A stretch of DNA of 6,386 nt from Spartobacteria bacterium (GTDB lineage Bacteria > Verrucomicrobiota > Verrucomicrobiia > Chthoniobacterales > UBA10450), in contig DMCG01000052.1 in assembly GCA_003445855.1 (NCBI GenBank), forward strand, positions 1 to 6,386, written 5' to 3'. The position numbers and the translations under genes are program-made. Below, piece after piece: positions 1-6,129 of the stretch; the stretch's first letter is position 1; every line of letters starts with the position of its first letter. The notes beneath the pieces are model-generated. The model saw nothing but the letters and a program-made list of their open reading frames with translations. It ran no database searches and was not told the origin of the DNA.

Positions 1-825
1 TACTGTTACGCGCGGCCGACACACGAATATCTCGGGTTTTCCGCAGGACTCGATTTCGAGAGCAAAATCATGGTGAAAACGGACGCGCCGGAATTATTGC
101 GAGCGGAACTGGAATCGCCGCACTGGCAACCGCAAGTGATCGTGATGAGTGGTGTGACCGATCCGTATCAGCCGGTCGAGAAACAGCTGCAGATAACACG
201 AGGCTGTCTTGAAGTGCTCGCGAAATTTCGCAATCCGGTTGCGATCATTACGAAGAACCGGCTCGTGACGCGAGATGTCGATCTTTTGCAGGAGCTGGCG
301 AAGTTCAACGCGGCCGCGGTGAATATTTCGGTTACTTCGCTCGATCCAAAACTGCAGCGTGTGCTCGAACCGCGCACATCTTCGCCCGAAGCGCGTTTGG
401 ATGCGGTCAAGCAACTTCGCGCTGCGGGGATTCCTGTCGGAGTGATGGTGGCGCCGATCATTCCGGGACTAACCGATCATGAAGCGCTAAAAATCCTGGA
501 AGCATGCGCGAAAGCCGGCGCGCAATTCGCCGGCTACACGATCGTGCGTTTGCCCTGGGCGGTCGCGCCGCTTTTCGAGCGCTGGCTCGAACAACACTTT
601 CCCGATCGCAAAGAGAAGGTGCTCGGTCGAATCCGGCATCTGCGCGGAAACGGCCAGTTGAACAATTCAAAGTGGCATACGCGCATGACCGGCGAAGGAA
701 TTTTTGCCGAACAAATCGCCTCGCTCTTCGAAGTCGGCTGCCGGCGTGCTGGGATTGGCAAACGACCTCAGCTTTCCACGGCCTCCTTTCGAAGATCGAC
801 AACCCAACTCGATCTGTTTCGTTAG
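1..825 (+). CDS. SplB-like radical SAM protein (PA0069/Rv2578c type), 5'-truncated by the window edge
   Basis: The reading frame is open from base 1, so the gene starts upstream; 274 residues are visible, ending at TAG 823-825. The visible part opens with YCYARPTHEYLGF, which fits the end of the CxxxCxYC [4Fe-4S]-binding motif of PA0069-family radical SAM proteins. The cysteine at residue 2 would be the third cluster ligand; the other two lie outside the window. Downstream, NISVTSLD, LEPRTSSPEARL and VAPIIPGLTDHE match the second half of the radical SAM barrel in this family. The family is related to spore photoproduct lyase, but its reaction is not established, so a role in DNA repair or base modification is only inference. 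The protein ends in QLDLFR, which resembles a sliding-clamp-binding peptide (805-819). An internal ATG at 70 is not the start, because conserved sequence continues upstream of it. The gene converges on the MFS remnant. Confidence 0.9.
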   Translation, partial: YCYARPTHEYLGFSAGLDFESKIMVKTDAPELLRAELESPHWQPQVIVMSGVTDPYQPVEKQLQITRGCLEVLAKFRNPVAIITKNRLVTRDVDLLQELAKFNAAAVNISVTSLDPKLQRVLEPRTSSPEARLDAVKQLRAAGIPVGVMVAPIIPGLTDHEALKILEACAKAGAQFAGYTIVRLPWAVAPLFERWLEQHFPDRKEKVLGRIRHLRGNGQLNNSKWHTRMTGEGIFAEQIASLFEVGCRRAGIGKRPQLSTASFRRSTTQLDLFR

Positions 826-844
826 CACACGACGGCTCGCGAAA

Positions 845-906
845 TTGTAGGGCGTTTCTGTGAAACGCCATGTTTTAGATTGGCGTCTGACACAGACGCC
901 CTACAA
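845..906. repeat. Paired inverted REP hairpins (REPIN/BIME-like element)
   Basis: Two perfect hairpins face each other. TTGTAG at 845-850 is followed by an 8-bp stem, 851-858 with 862-869, and a 3-nt loop. After a 12-nt spacer comes a second 8-bp stem, 882-889 with 893-900, also with a 3-nt loop, then CTACAA at 901-906, the reverse complement of TTGTAG. A GTAG box in front of a short GC-rich palindrome is the known signature of REP elements mobilised by RAYT (TnpA-REP) transposases, and two inverted copies form a REPIN or BIME. The element lies between the radical SAM stop codon and the convergent MFS remnant, so as RNA it could also act as a bidirectional terminator or stabiliser. No RAYT gene is in the window. 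The rest of 826-930 shows nothing else. Confidence 0.82.
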
Positions 907-930
907 CTCGATCTGCTCGCAAATCGCAGC

Positions 931-1360
931 TCAGGTACTTACCGCACGCGGCTGTTTAGCCAACGTGACTTTGCCCAGGATCGACAGCATCAATACGCCG
1001 CCGATGAGACCGAAGGGCGCCATGAAATAAAAATAGCTACCCCAGCTTCGGTCGAGCAAAGCACCGAGAAAAACACCGGCGAGACTGCCGCCAAAATATT
1101 GGAAGGAATCGATCGGCGAGCAGGCCATTCACAATTTGGCCGCAGGCGTAGGCGAGGAGCGCAGTGGTGATGATCTTGCCCATGTGCGCTTTCGTAAATC
1201 CGAACTCGCCGCTGATCGCACTATTGGCGATCGATAAGTTGTAACGACACATGTAGAACGACGTGTAAAGCAGGCCCACAAAGGCCCAGTTCAAACCGCG
1301 TCGCGCGCGAAAACCGGGCGGGTGCGGCACGAGAATTGGCGCGCTACCGGACTCAGTCAT
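931..1360 (-). pseudogene. Remnant of an OPA-type MFS antiporter (GlpT/UhpT-like) with internal deletion and frameshift
   Basis: Two pieces of one transporter lie in different frames. The N-terminal piece starts at ATG 1358-1360 and gives about 84 meaningful residues, including the OPA-like first helix YTSFYMCRYNLSIAN and the loop after helix 2, GQIVNGLLADR. It then runs out of frame and stops near 1037. The C-terminal piece, from about 1113 to the TGA at 931-933, reads IDSFQYFGGSLAGVFLG and YFMAPFGLIGGVLML, typical of the last two helices of the same family. The join is at about 1108-1115, in GATCGAT. Family members have roughly 430-450 residues, so about 300 residues are missing and the frame is lost. 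The intact protein would exchange phosphate esters such as glycerol-3-phosphate for phosphate across the inner membrane. It lies 62 nt after the aldehyde dehydrogenase and may once have been the last gene of that operon. Confidence 0.85.
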
Positions 1361-1422
1361 ACGAGTGAGGATGCGCTTAAAAAATCCGCAGGCGCAATCG
1401 AATGATTTCGGGGTGCGCCGCG

Positions 1423-2787
1423 TTATGAAATCCAGATCGTCTTGGCGTTGACGAACTCGCGGATTCCCATCGCGCCAAGTTCGCGGCCGAAACCGGAACG
1501 CTTTACGCCGCCAAACGGCAACCTTGGATCCGACGCGACCATGGCATTGATGAAAACCATTCCCGCTTCGAGCTCCGACGTGAACAGCTCCTGTTCCGCG
1601 CGATCGTTCGTCCAGGCGCTCGCGCCCAATCCGAAAGAGGTGCCGTTTGCAATTTCCACTGCCTCGTCTGCATCTCGTACGCGAAAAACGGATGCGACCG
1701 GGCCGAAAACTTCTTCACGATAAGCGGGTGAGTCGCTCGGTACATCGACAAGAACAGTCGGCTCGTAAAAATAACCGCGGCCATGAATCCGATTTCCGCC
1801 GGTCAATAATTTCGCGCCGGCCGCGATCGATTTCTGAACCTGATTATGAACGCCGAGAAGAATCTGTTCCGTCGCCAGCGGACCGATCTCGGTCGTCTCG
1901 TCGAACGGGTCGCCGATTTTCAACTTGCGCATGCGTTCCACAAATTGTTGCAGGAATTCGTCGTAAATCTTGTCCGCAATTAAAAATCTCTTTGCCGCGA
2001 TGCATGATTGTCCGCTGTTGATTGTGCGCGCTTTGATCGCAGTTGAAAGCGCGGTTTCGAAATCGGCGCTCGGCATGACAATGAAGGCATCGCTGCCGCC
2101 GAGCTCGAGCACGCTTTTTTTGATCTCGCGCGCAGCTACGCTTGCGACCGCACTGCCGGCACGCTCGCTGCCGGTAAGCGTGACCGCTTTGACCCGTACA
2201 TCGACAATCACTTTCTCGACCTCTTCCGCTTCAATCAGCAGCGTTTGAAAAATACCTTCGTCGAAACCGGCGCGGCGAAAAATTTCCTCAATCGCGAGTG
2301 CGCATTGCGGCACGTTGGCCGCGTGCTTGAGCAGTCCCACATTTCCAGCCATCAGCGCCGGCGTCGCGAACCGAAATACCTGCCAGAAAGGAAAATTCCA
2401 CGGCATGATTGCGAGAACTGGGCCAAGCGGCTCATAACGCACGTAACTTCGCGCCGCGTTCGTCTGCGCGGCCTCGTCTCCCAAAAATCGCTCAGCGTTC
2501 TCGGCGTAAAATCGGCAAACGCGCGCGCATTTCATGATTTCATCCACCGCGTCGCGAAACAATTTTCCCATCTCCAGCGTGATTGTTCGGGCGAGTTCTT
2601 CCTTCTCCTGCTCGAGCAACGAGGCCGCCGCCATCAGGAGCTGCGCGCGTTTGACAAACGGTTCTCGCCGATGGTGCGCAAATGCTCGGTCCGCGCGTTT
2701 CAATCGCTTTTCGATTTCGTTGTCGTCAAAGGCGGAGAACTCCTTCAGCTTCTCGCCGGTAGCCGGATTGATCGACGTGATGGCCAT
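1423..2787 (-). CDS. NAD(P)-dependent succinate-semialdehyde dehydrogenase (Sad/YneI/GabD-like)
   Basis: A complete 454-residue cytosolic aldehyde dehydrogenase, close to the usual length of short SSADHs. It would oxidise succinate semialdehyde to succinate, linking 4-aminobutyrate or related catabolism to the TCA cycle. The catalytic set is intact: oxyanion Asn131 in MPWNFPFWQ, cofactor-binding Lys154 in LLKHAANVP, the TLTGSERAGS loop around 203-212, general base Glu228 in LELGGSDAF, nucleophile Cys262 in NSGQSCIAAKRF, Glu359 in EEVFGPV, and PFGGVKRSGFGRELG at 424-438. The KHAANVP cofactor loop and compact N-terminus resemble E. coli Sad/YneI more than NADP-type GabD. A different aldehyde, for instance one derived from a quaternary amine, cannot be excluded. 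ATG 2785-2787 lies 8 nt after the permease stop codon, with only a weak purine run upstream, so the gene is probably cotranscribed with the importer. It ends at TAA 1423-1425. Confidence 0.92.
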   Translation of the reverse strand: MAITSINPATGEKLKEFSAFDDNEIEKRLKRADRAFAHHRREPFVKRAQLLMAAASLLEQEKEELARTITLEMGKLFRDAVDEIMKCARVCRFYAENAERFLGDEAAQTNAARSYVRYEPLGPVLAIMPWNFPFWQVFRFATPALMAGNVGLLKHAANVPQCALAIEEIFRRAGFDEGIFQTLLIEAEEVEKVIVDVRVKAVTLTGSERAGSAVASVAAREIKKSVLELGGSDAFIVMPSADFETALSTAIKARTINSGQSCIAAKRFLIADKIYDEFLQQFVERMRKLKIGDPFDETTEIGPLATEQILLGVHNQVQKSIAAGAKLLTGGNRIHGRGYFYEPTVLVDVPSDSPAYREEVFGPVASVFRVRDADEAVEIANGTSFGLGASAWTNDRAEQELFTSELEAGMVFINAMVASDPRLPFGGVKRSGFGRELGAMGIREFVNAKTIWIS

Positions 2788-2795
2788 TGTCGATC

Positions 2796-4331
2796 TTATA
2801 ACCGCAGACCTTTTGGAATCAAAGCGCGGTCGAGCAAATCGAACACCGATTGCACAAGCAACGCCAGGAGCGCGGCCGGAATTGCGCCCTGTAAAATCGT
2901 CGCGTGATCGTTCAAATTCAATCCGCTCAAGATTGGCTCGCCCAGACCACCGGCGCCGATTAACGCCGCCAGTGTGGCTGTGCCGATATTAATCACGGCG
3001 CTGGTTTTTATTCCCGAGAGGATCGAGCGTGACGCCATCGGCAAGTAAATTTTTCGAAGTCGCGCCACCGGCTCGAGCCCGAGCGCAATCGCGGAATCGC
3101 GGATCGGTTGCGCGATGTCCTGTAGACCCGAGGCGGTGTTGCGAACAATTGGCAGAAGTCCATAAAGAAAAAGCGCGGCGATGGCGGTGCGCGCACTGAT
3201 TCCAAAAAACGGCACTGGAACAAGAAGGGCAAGCAGTGCAAGCGATGGAATTGTTTGCACGACGCTGGCGAAGCCGAGAATGGCATGGCCAATCCCACCG
3301 CCGCGACTGGCGAGAATCCCGAGCGGAACGCCGACAATCACCGATAAAAGCAAAGAGATGCCGGCCAGCTCGAGATGCCGCAGCGTCCAGCGCGCAAGTT
3401 TGTGCGGGAACGATTCGCCGGCAGCGCTCGTCGATGTCGCGCCGCTGCCAAAATATAAGCTCGCCGCTCTCGTGTAATTTTTCGTGCGTTCGGCTTCGGC
3501 GTTGAGGCGGGTCATGCGCGCTTCATCCAGCGTGCCTTCGAGTTTGCGCAACACGGCAATTGTCGATGTTGGCAATGAAAGACGAAATAAAAACACTGCC
3601 TCGTAGCGCGGGAAAAACTGGCGATCGTCTTCCAGCACAACGAGATCGTTCTCGCCGATTTTCGCGTCGGTTGAATAGGCGTCTTTGACGTCGATCGAGC
3701 CTTTGGCCAGCGCCGCGTAGCCCAGCGCGTGATCAATTCCGATGACGTTCTGTTGCGGAAGTTGGTAACGTTCGCGCAGCGGCTGCCATCCATCATGTCG
3801 ATCTAAGAACTCATGGGTGAGCCCAATTTTCAGTTCCGGGTGTTTTTGCAAATCGCTGATCGTGCGCAGAGAGAGCCGTTGCGATTCATCGCGACGCATG
3901 ACGACCGCGTAAGTGTTGTTGAACCCGAGAGGCTCCGTAATTCCGATGCCGAACCTCGCGAGCGCGCCGCGAATTTCCTGAATCGATAATTGCCGGTCCG
4001 TTTTCAGGATCTCTTGCGCAATCGTCCCGGTATATTCCGGGTAAGCATCGATTTGCGCGCCGCGCAGCGCTTCCCAAAGAATGATCGTGCCTCCCATCCC
4101 TTGGCGATGTTCGGCAACGATTCCCGAATCGTTCAAAGCACGCCTGGCGATTTCACCGAGCACATAAGACTCGGTAAATTTTTTTGAACCGATAATGATC
4201 GGATCAGCAAGAAGTGCAGAAGATTCAAAAATCAGGAAAGCAGGAACACAGGAAAAAAAGAAAAGCCTTCTCTTCCATCGTCGGAATGGAATGTTCCCTT
4301 CCTGTTTTCCTGCTTTCCTGATTCGTCTCAT
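2796..4331 (-). CDS. Fused substrate-binding protein/permease of a betaine-choline-carnitine/EgtU-type ABC importer
   Basis: A 511-residue fusion. Residues 1-42 form a signal or anchor sequence: an Arg/Lys-rich start, a hydrophobic core FFFSCVPAFLIF at 24-35, and possible cleavage after ALLA. Residues about 44-295 are an OpuAC/OpuCC-type binding domain, with GSKKFTESYVLGEI (48-61), DAYPEYTGT (95-103) and DAYSTDAKI (217-225). Residues about 315-505 are the permease, with roughly five or six membrane segments. Its ATPase-contacting EAA-type loop contains AIALGLEPVARLRKIYLP (414-431). The family imports quaternary amines; EgtU binds ergothioneine. Adjacency to egtBD makes ergothioneine, hercynine or another betaine a plausible ligand, but the ligand is inferred. 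The domain order is the reverse of EgtU/OpuC fusions. The start ATG overlaps the ATPase stop as ATGA (4328-4331), indicating translational coupling. Codons 3-34 are spanned by a long inverted repeat. It ends at TAA 2796-2798. Confidence 0.9.
   Translation of the reverse strand: MRRIRKAGKQEGNIPFRRWKRRLFFFSCVPAFLIFESSALLADPIIIGSKKFTESYVLGEIARRALNDSGIVAEHRQGMGGTIILWEALRGAQIDAYPEYTGTIAQEILKTDRQLSIQEIRGALARFGIGITEPLGFNNTYAVVMRRDESQRLSLRTISDLQKHPELKIGLTHEFLDRHDGWQPLRERYQLPQQNVIGIDHALGYAALAKGSIDVKDAYSTDAKIGENDLVVLEDDRQFFPRYEAVFLFRLSLPTSTIAVLRKLEGTLDEARMTRLNAEAERTKNYTRAASLYFGSGATSTSAAGESFPHKLARWTLRHLELAGISLLLSVIVGVPLGILASRGGGIGHAILGFASVVQTIPSLALLALLVPVPFFGISARTAIAALFLYGLLPIVRNTASGLQDIAQPIRDSAIALGLEPVARLRKIYLPMASRSILSGIKTSAVINIGTATLAALIGAGGLGEPILSGLNLNDHATILQGAIPAALLALLVQSVFDLLDRALIPKGLRL
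4230..4323. repeat. 25-bp inverted repeat of CAGGAA-type octamers inside the start of the importer gene
   Basis: The left arm at 4230-4254 and right arm at 4299-4323 are reverse complements over 25 bp with one mismatch, separated by 44 nt. Each arm is itself three tandem 8-bp units: CAGGAAAG, CAGGAACA and CAGGAAAA at 4233-4256 on the left, and TTCCTG-ending units at 4297-4320 on the right. On the coding strand the right arm encodes I4-E11 of the fusion protein (charged n-region) and the left arm encodes S27-I34 (hydrophobic h-region). In the mRNA the arms could pair just after the start codon. I see no target-site duplication at the edges. Whether this is a dispersed element is an inference that needs the genome. 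Confidence 0.85.
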
Positions 4332-5071
4332 AAAATTGCGAGGCTTCTTTGCGCGTTGAGAAATTCCGAAACGAAAGCGTCGGCGGGTTTTTCGCGAAGA
4401 TCGACAATCGAACCTTGCTGAACAATTCGGCCTTCGTTCATGAGCACGATTTTGTCGCCGAGATACGCTGCCTCCGCGAGATCATGCGTGACCAAAAGCG
4501 CTGTTTGCTGCAAGCGCGAAAAAATCTCCTTGAGATCTTTTTGTAAAGAAGCGCGCACCAGTGGATCGAGCGCGCCGAGGGGTTCATCGAGAAGCAGTAA
4601 TTCGGGCGAAAGCATCAGGGAGCGCATTAAACTGACGCGTTGACGCTGGCCGCCGGAAAGTTCGACTGGATATCTGGCGAGCAGATTTTCAGAAAATCTT
4701 GTCAGCTCGCACAATTCCGAAAGCCGTTCGCGCATTTCGTCAGCGGCTTTTCCAAGATGACGCGCCATCAGGAGAACGTTTGCGCGGGCCGTGAGATGAG
4801 GAAACAAACCGCCTTCCTGAATGACGTAACCGATGCGGCGGCGCAACATGTCGATGTTGTCGGGCGTGATCGGCGCGCCATCGAAATCAACTGTACCGGC
4901 GTCAGGCTCAATCAGGCGAATAATGAGCCGGAGCAGTGTCGATTTGCCGCAACCGCTTGGTCCAATCAGGACCGTGGTTTTGCCGCGCTCGACCGAAAAA
5001 TTTGCCGGATGCAGCGCCGTAGTGCCGGCAAAACCTTTCGCAACATCGACAAGTTGAACCAGGGCGCTCAT
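4328..5071 (-). CDS. ABC importer ATPase, betaine/choline/ergothioneine type (OpuCA/EgtV-like)
   Basis: A 247-residue ATP-binding subunit that would power the fused permease at the inner face of the membrane. All ABC motifs are present: Walker A GPSGCGKST (37-45), Q-loop Gln85 in VIQEGGLFPHLT, signature LSGGQRQRV (138-146), Walker B LLLLDEP (158-164) with Glu163, D-loop GALDP (166-170) and H-loop His196 in LVTHDL. The stretch IGYVIQEGGLFPHLTARAN is characteristic of the OpuCA/ProV branch. The protein ends soon after the core domain, with no C-terminal CBS pair as seen in osmoregulated OpuCA/ProV. The chosen start MSALVQLVD (ATG 5069-5071) is where homology begins; upstream codons in the same frame only translate the REP element and antisense egtD sequence. 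Only a weak purine run (AAAAGAA) precedes the start. The stop overlaps the permease start. The egtD stop lies 83 nt upstream. Confidence 0.93.
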   Translation of the reverse strand: MSALVQLVDVAKGFAGTTALHPANFSVERGKTTVLIGPSGCGKSTLLRLIIRLIEPDAGTVDFDGAPITPDNIDMLRRRIGYVIQEGGLFPHLTARANVLLMARHLGKAADEMRERLSELCELTRFSENLLARYPVELSGGQRQRVSLMRSLMLSPELLLLDEPLGALDPLVRASLQKDLKEIFSRLQQTALLVTHDLAEAAYLGDKIVLMNEGRIVQQGSIVDLREKPADAFVSEFLNAQRSLAIL

Positions 5072-5076
5072 TTCTT

Positions 5077-5160
5077 TTGTAGTCGCTTCGCTCTGCGAAG
5101 CGCGACGCGCAAGTGCCAAGCGACACACGCGTTGCGCCGCCCGGTGGGCGGCGGCTACAG
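5077..5160. repeat. Second paired REP hairpin element, in the egtD-ATPase gap
   Basis: The design matches 845-906. TTGTAG at 5077-5082 precedes a perfect 8-bp stem, 5084-5091 with 5095-5102, and a 3-nt TCT loop. After a 32-nt spacer comes a second perfect 8-bp stem, 5135-5142 with 5146-5153, with a 3-nt GGT loop, then CTACAG at 5155-5160. Stem sequences differ from those of the first element, but box, stem length, loop length and inverted pairing are the same. One end encodes the last Leu codon and TAG stop of egtD. The other ends a few bases upstream of the ATPase start, where a hairpin in the mRNA could affect processing, stability or ribosome access. The length and spacing would suit tuning of importer expression relative to biosynthesis, but this is inference. 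Confidence 0.72.
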
Positions 5161-6129
5161 TTTCAGGGTGAAATAAAAAACGCCAAACAGGCGCGCATCG
5201 TCCGTCCATATTCTGGCAAAGTCGAATCCTGCGCCGTCTGCGAGTGCGGTGAAACCTTCCGGAGTGTATTTGTAGGAAAATTCCGTGATGATTCTTTCGC
5301 CACAACGAAAATGGAACTCACGATCCGCGACGTGAACAGTCTGATCGATCTCGCTGATGAGATGCATCTCAATTCGACCAACACTTGAATTGTAAATGGC
5401 GCGGTGCCGCCATCGCTCCAAATCAAAATCCGCGTCAAGCTCACGATTGGCGCGCCTGAGCAAGTTCAAGTTAAACTGCGCAGTCACGCCCTGACTGTCG
5501 TTATAGGCGCGCTCCAGAACATCAGAATCTTTTTGCAGATCGACGCCGATTAGAAGTCCACCGTCTTTGCCGCAAAGATCGACAATGCGTCGCAAAAATT
5601 CCGTCGCTTCGCTCGGCTCAAAATTACCGATGGTCGATCCGGGAAAGTAAACAATGCGGCGCGCCGGTATTCGAAGCGGATCGGGCAAATCAAACGGCTG
5701 CAAGTAATCGGTGCAGACGGGCAGGATTTTCAGTTGTGGAAATAGTTGATGAAACAGCGCGGTGGACTGCCGCAGTTGCTCCTTCGAAATGTCGATCGGG
5801 ATGTAAACGGCCGGCGCCTCCAACTCTTCCAGGAGAATACGCGTCTTCGTCCCAGCCCCGGTGCCAAGACCAATCAGCTCGCAACGCGCGCCGATGCACT
5901 GTGCCATTTCGTGAGCGTGAAGCCGAAGAATCGCGGTCTCGGTTCGAGTAACATAATATTCCGGCAGCTCGCAGATTTTTTGAAACAATGCCGCGCCACG
6001 CTCGTCGTAAAAATATTTGCATGGCAGCGTGCGCGGCGTGCGCGACAGGCCGGCGAGCGTTTCAGAAAGAAAATCCGATTTCGCCGGCTCGAGATCGAGC
6101 ACAGCGAGCCGGCCGGGCTCGTGGTTCAT
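5155..6129 (-). CDS. egtD: L-histidine N-alpha-methyltransferase (hercynine synthase) EgtD
   Basis: A 324-residue SAM-dependent enzyme (Methyltransf_33 family), almost the same length as mycobacterial EgtD. It adds three methyl groups to histidine to give hercynine, the betaine precursor of ergothioneine, in the cytoplasm. The SAM-binding loop is [13 protein letters not shown] (85-97), followed by the acidic residue in PIDISKEQL (111-119). Residues matching the histidine-binding set of the mycobacterial enzyme are present: Tyr39 in KYFYDERGA, Tyr58/59 in [10 protein letters not shown], Asn169 in GSTIGNF, Tyr209 in AYNDSQG, Met255 in RIEMHL, and Glu283 and Ser285 in ITEFSYKYT. Met255 and Glu283 correspond to positions that favour histidine over other amino acids. 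The start at ATG 6127-6129 overlaps the egtB stop by ATGA, and homology begins just after it. The TAG stop at 5155-5157 is part of a REP element. No egtA, egtC or egtE is visible. Confidence 0.95.
   Translation of the reverse strand: MNHEPGRLAVLDLEPAKSDFLSETLAGLSRTPRTLPCKYFYDERGAALFQKICELPEYYVTRTETAILRLHAHEMAQCIGARCELIGLGTGAGTKTRILLEELEAPAVYIPIDISKEQLRQSTALFHQLFPQLKILPVCTDYLQPFDLPDPLRIPARRIVYFPGSTIGNFEPSEATEFLRRIVDLCGKDGGLLIGVDLQKDSDVLERAYNDSQGVTAQFNLNLLRRANRELDADFDLERWRHRAIYNSSVGRIEMHLISEIDQTVHVADREFHFRCGERIITEFSYKYTPEGFTALADGAGFDFARIWTDDARLFGVFYFTLKL

Noticed and set aside
1037..1360. N-terminal MFS piece as a genuine small membrane protein
   Set aside because: After ADR at residue 84 the sequence becomes unrelated to transporters, while the true C-terminal helices continue in a neighbouring frame.
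1361..1422. Possible terminator between the aldehyde dehydrogenase and the MFS remnant
   Set aside because: There is a short T-run on the - strand but no convincing GC-rich stem before it.
2245..2907. Long + strand open frame opposite the aldehyde dehydrogenase and permease
   Set aside because: It is antisense to two well-supported genes, its residue composition is unlike a real protein, and it matches no recognised family; it is a GC-rich shadow frame.
4241..4254. Cys28 of the importer fusion as a lipoprotein attachment site
   Set aside because: The preceding residues FFS do not fit a lipobox well, and a hydrophobic stretch continues after the Cys.
4233..4320. Octamer arrays considered as a CRISPR fragment
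   Set aside because: Units are 8 bp with no spacers, the two arrays are inverted relative to each other, and they lie inside a coding region.
4640..5176. Long + strand open frame opposite the ATPase
   Set aside because: It is antisense to an intact ABC ATPase with all motifs and has no recognisable domain.
5072..5305. N-terminal extension of the ATPase frame up to an ATG at 5305
   Set aside because: It translates the REP element and antisense egtD sequence into an Arg-rich, family-unlike stretch; homology starts at MSALVQ.
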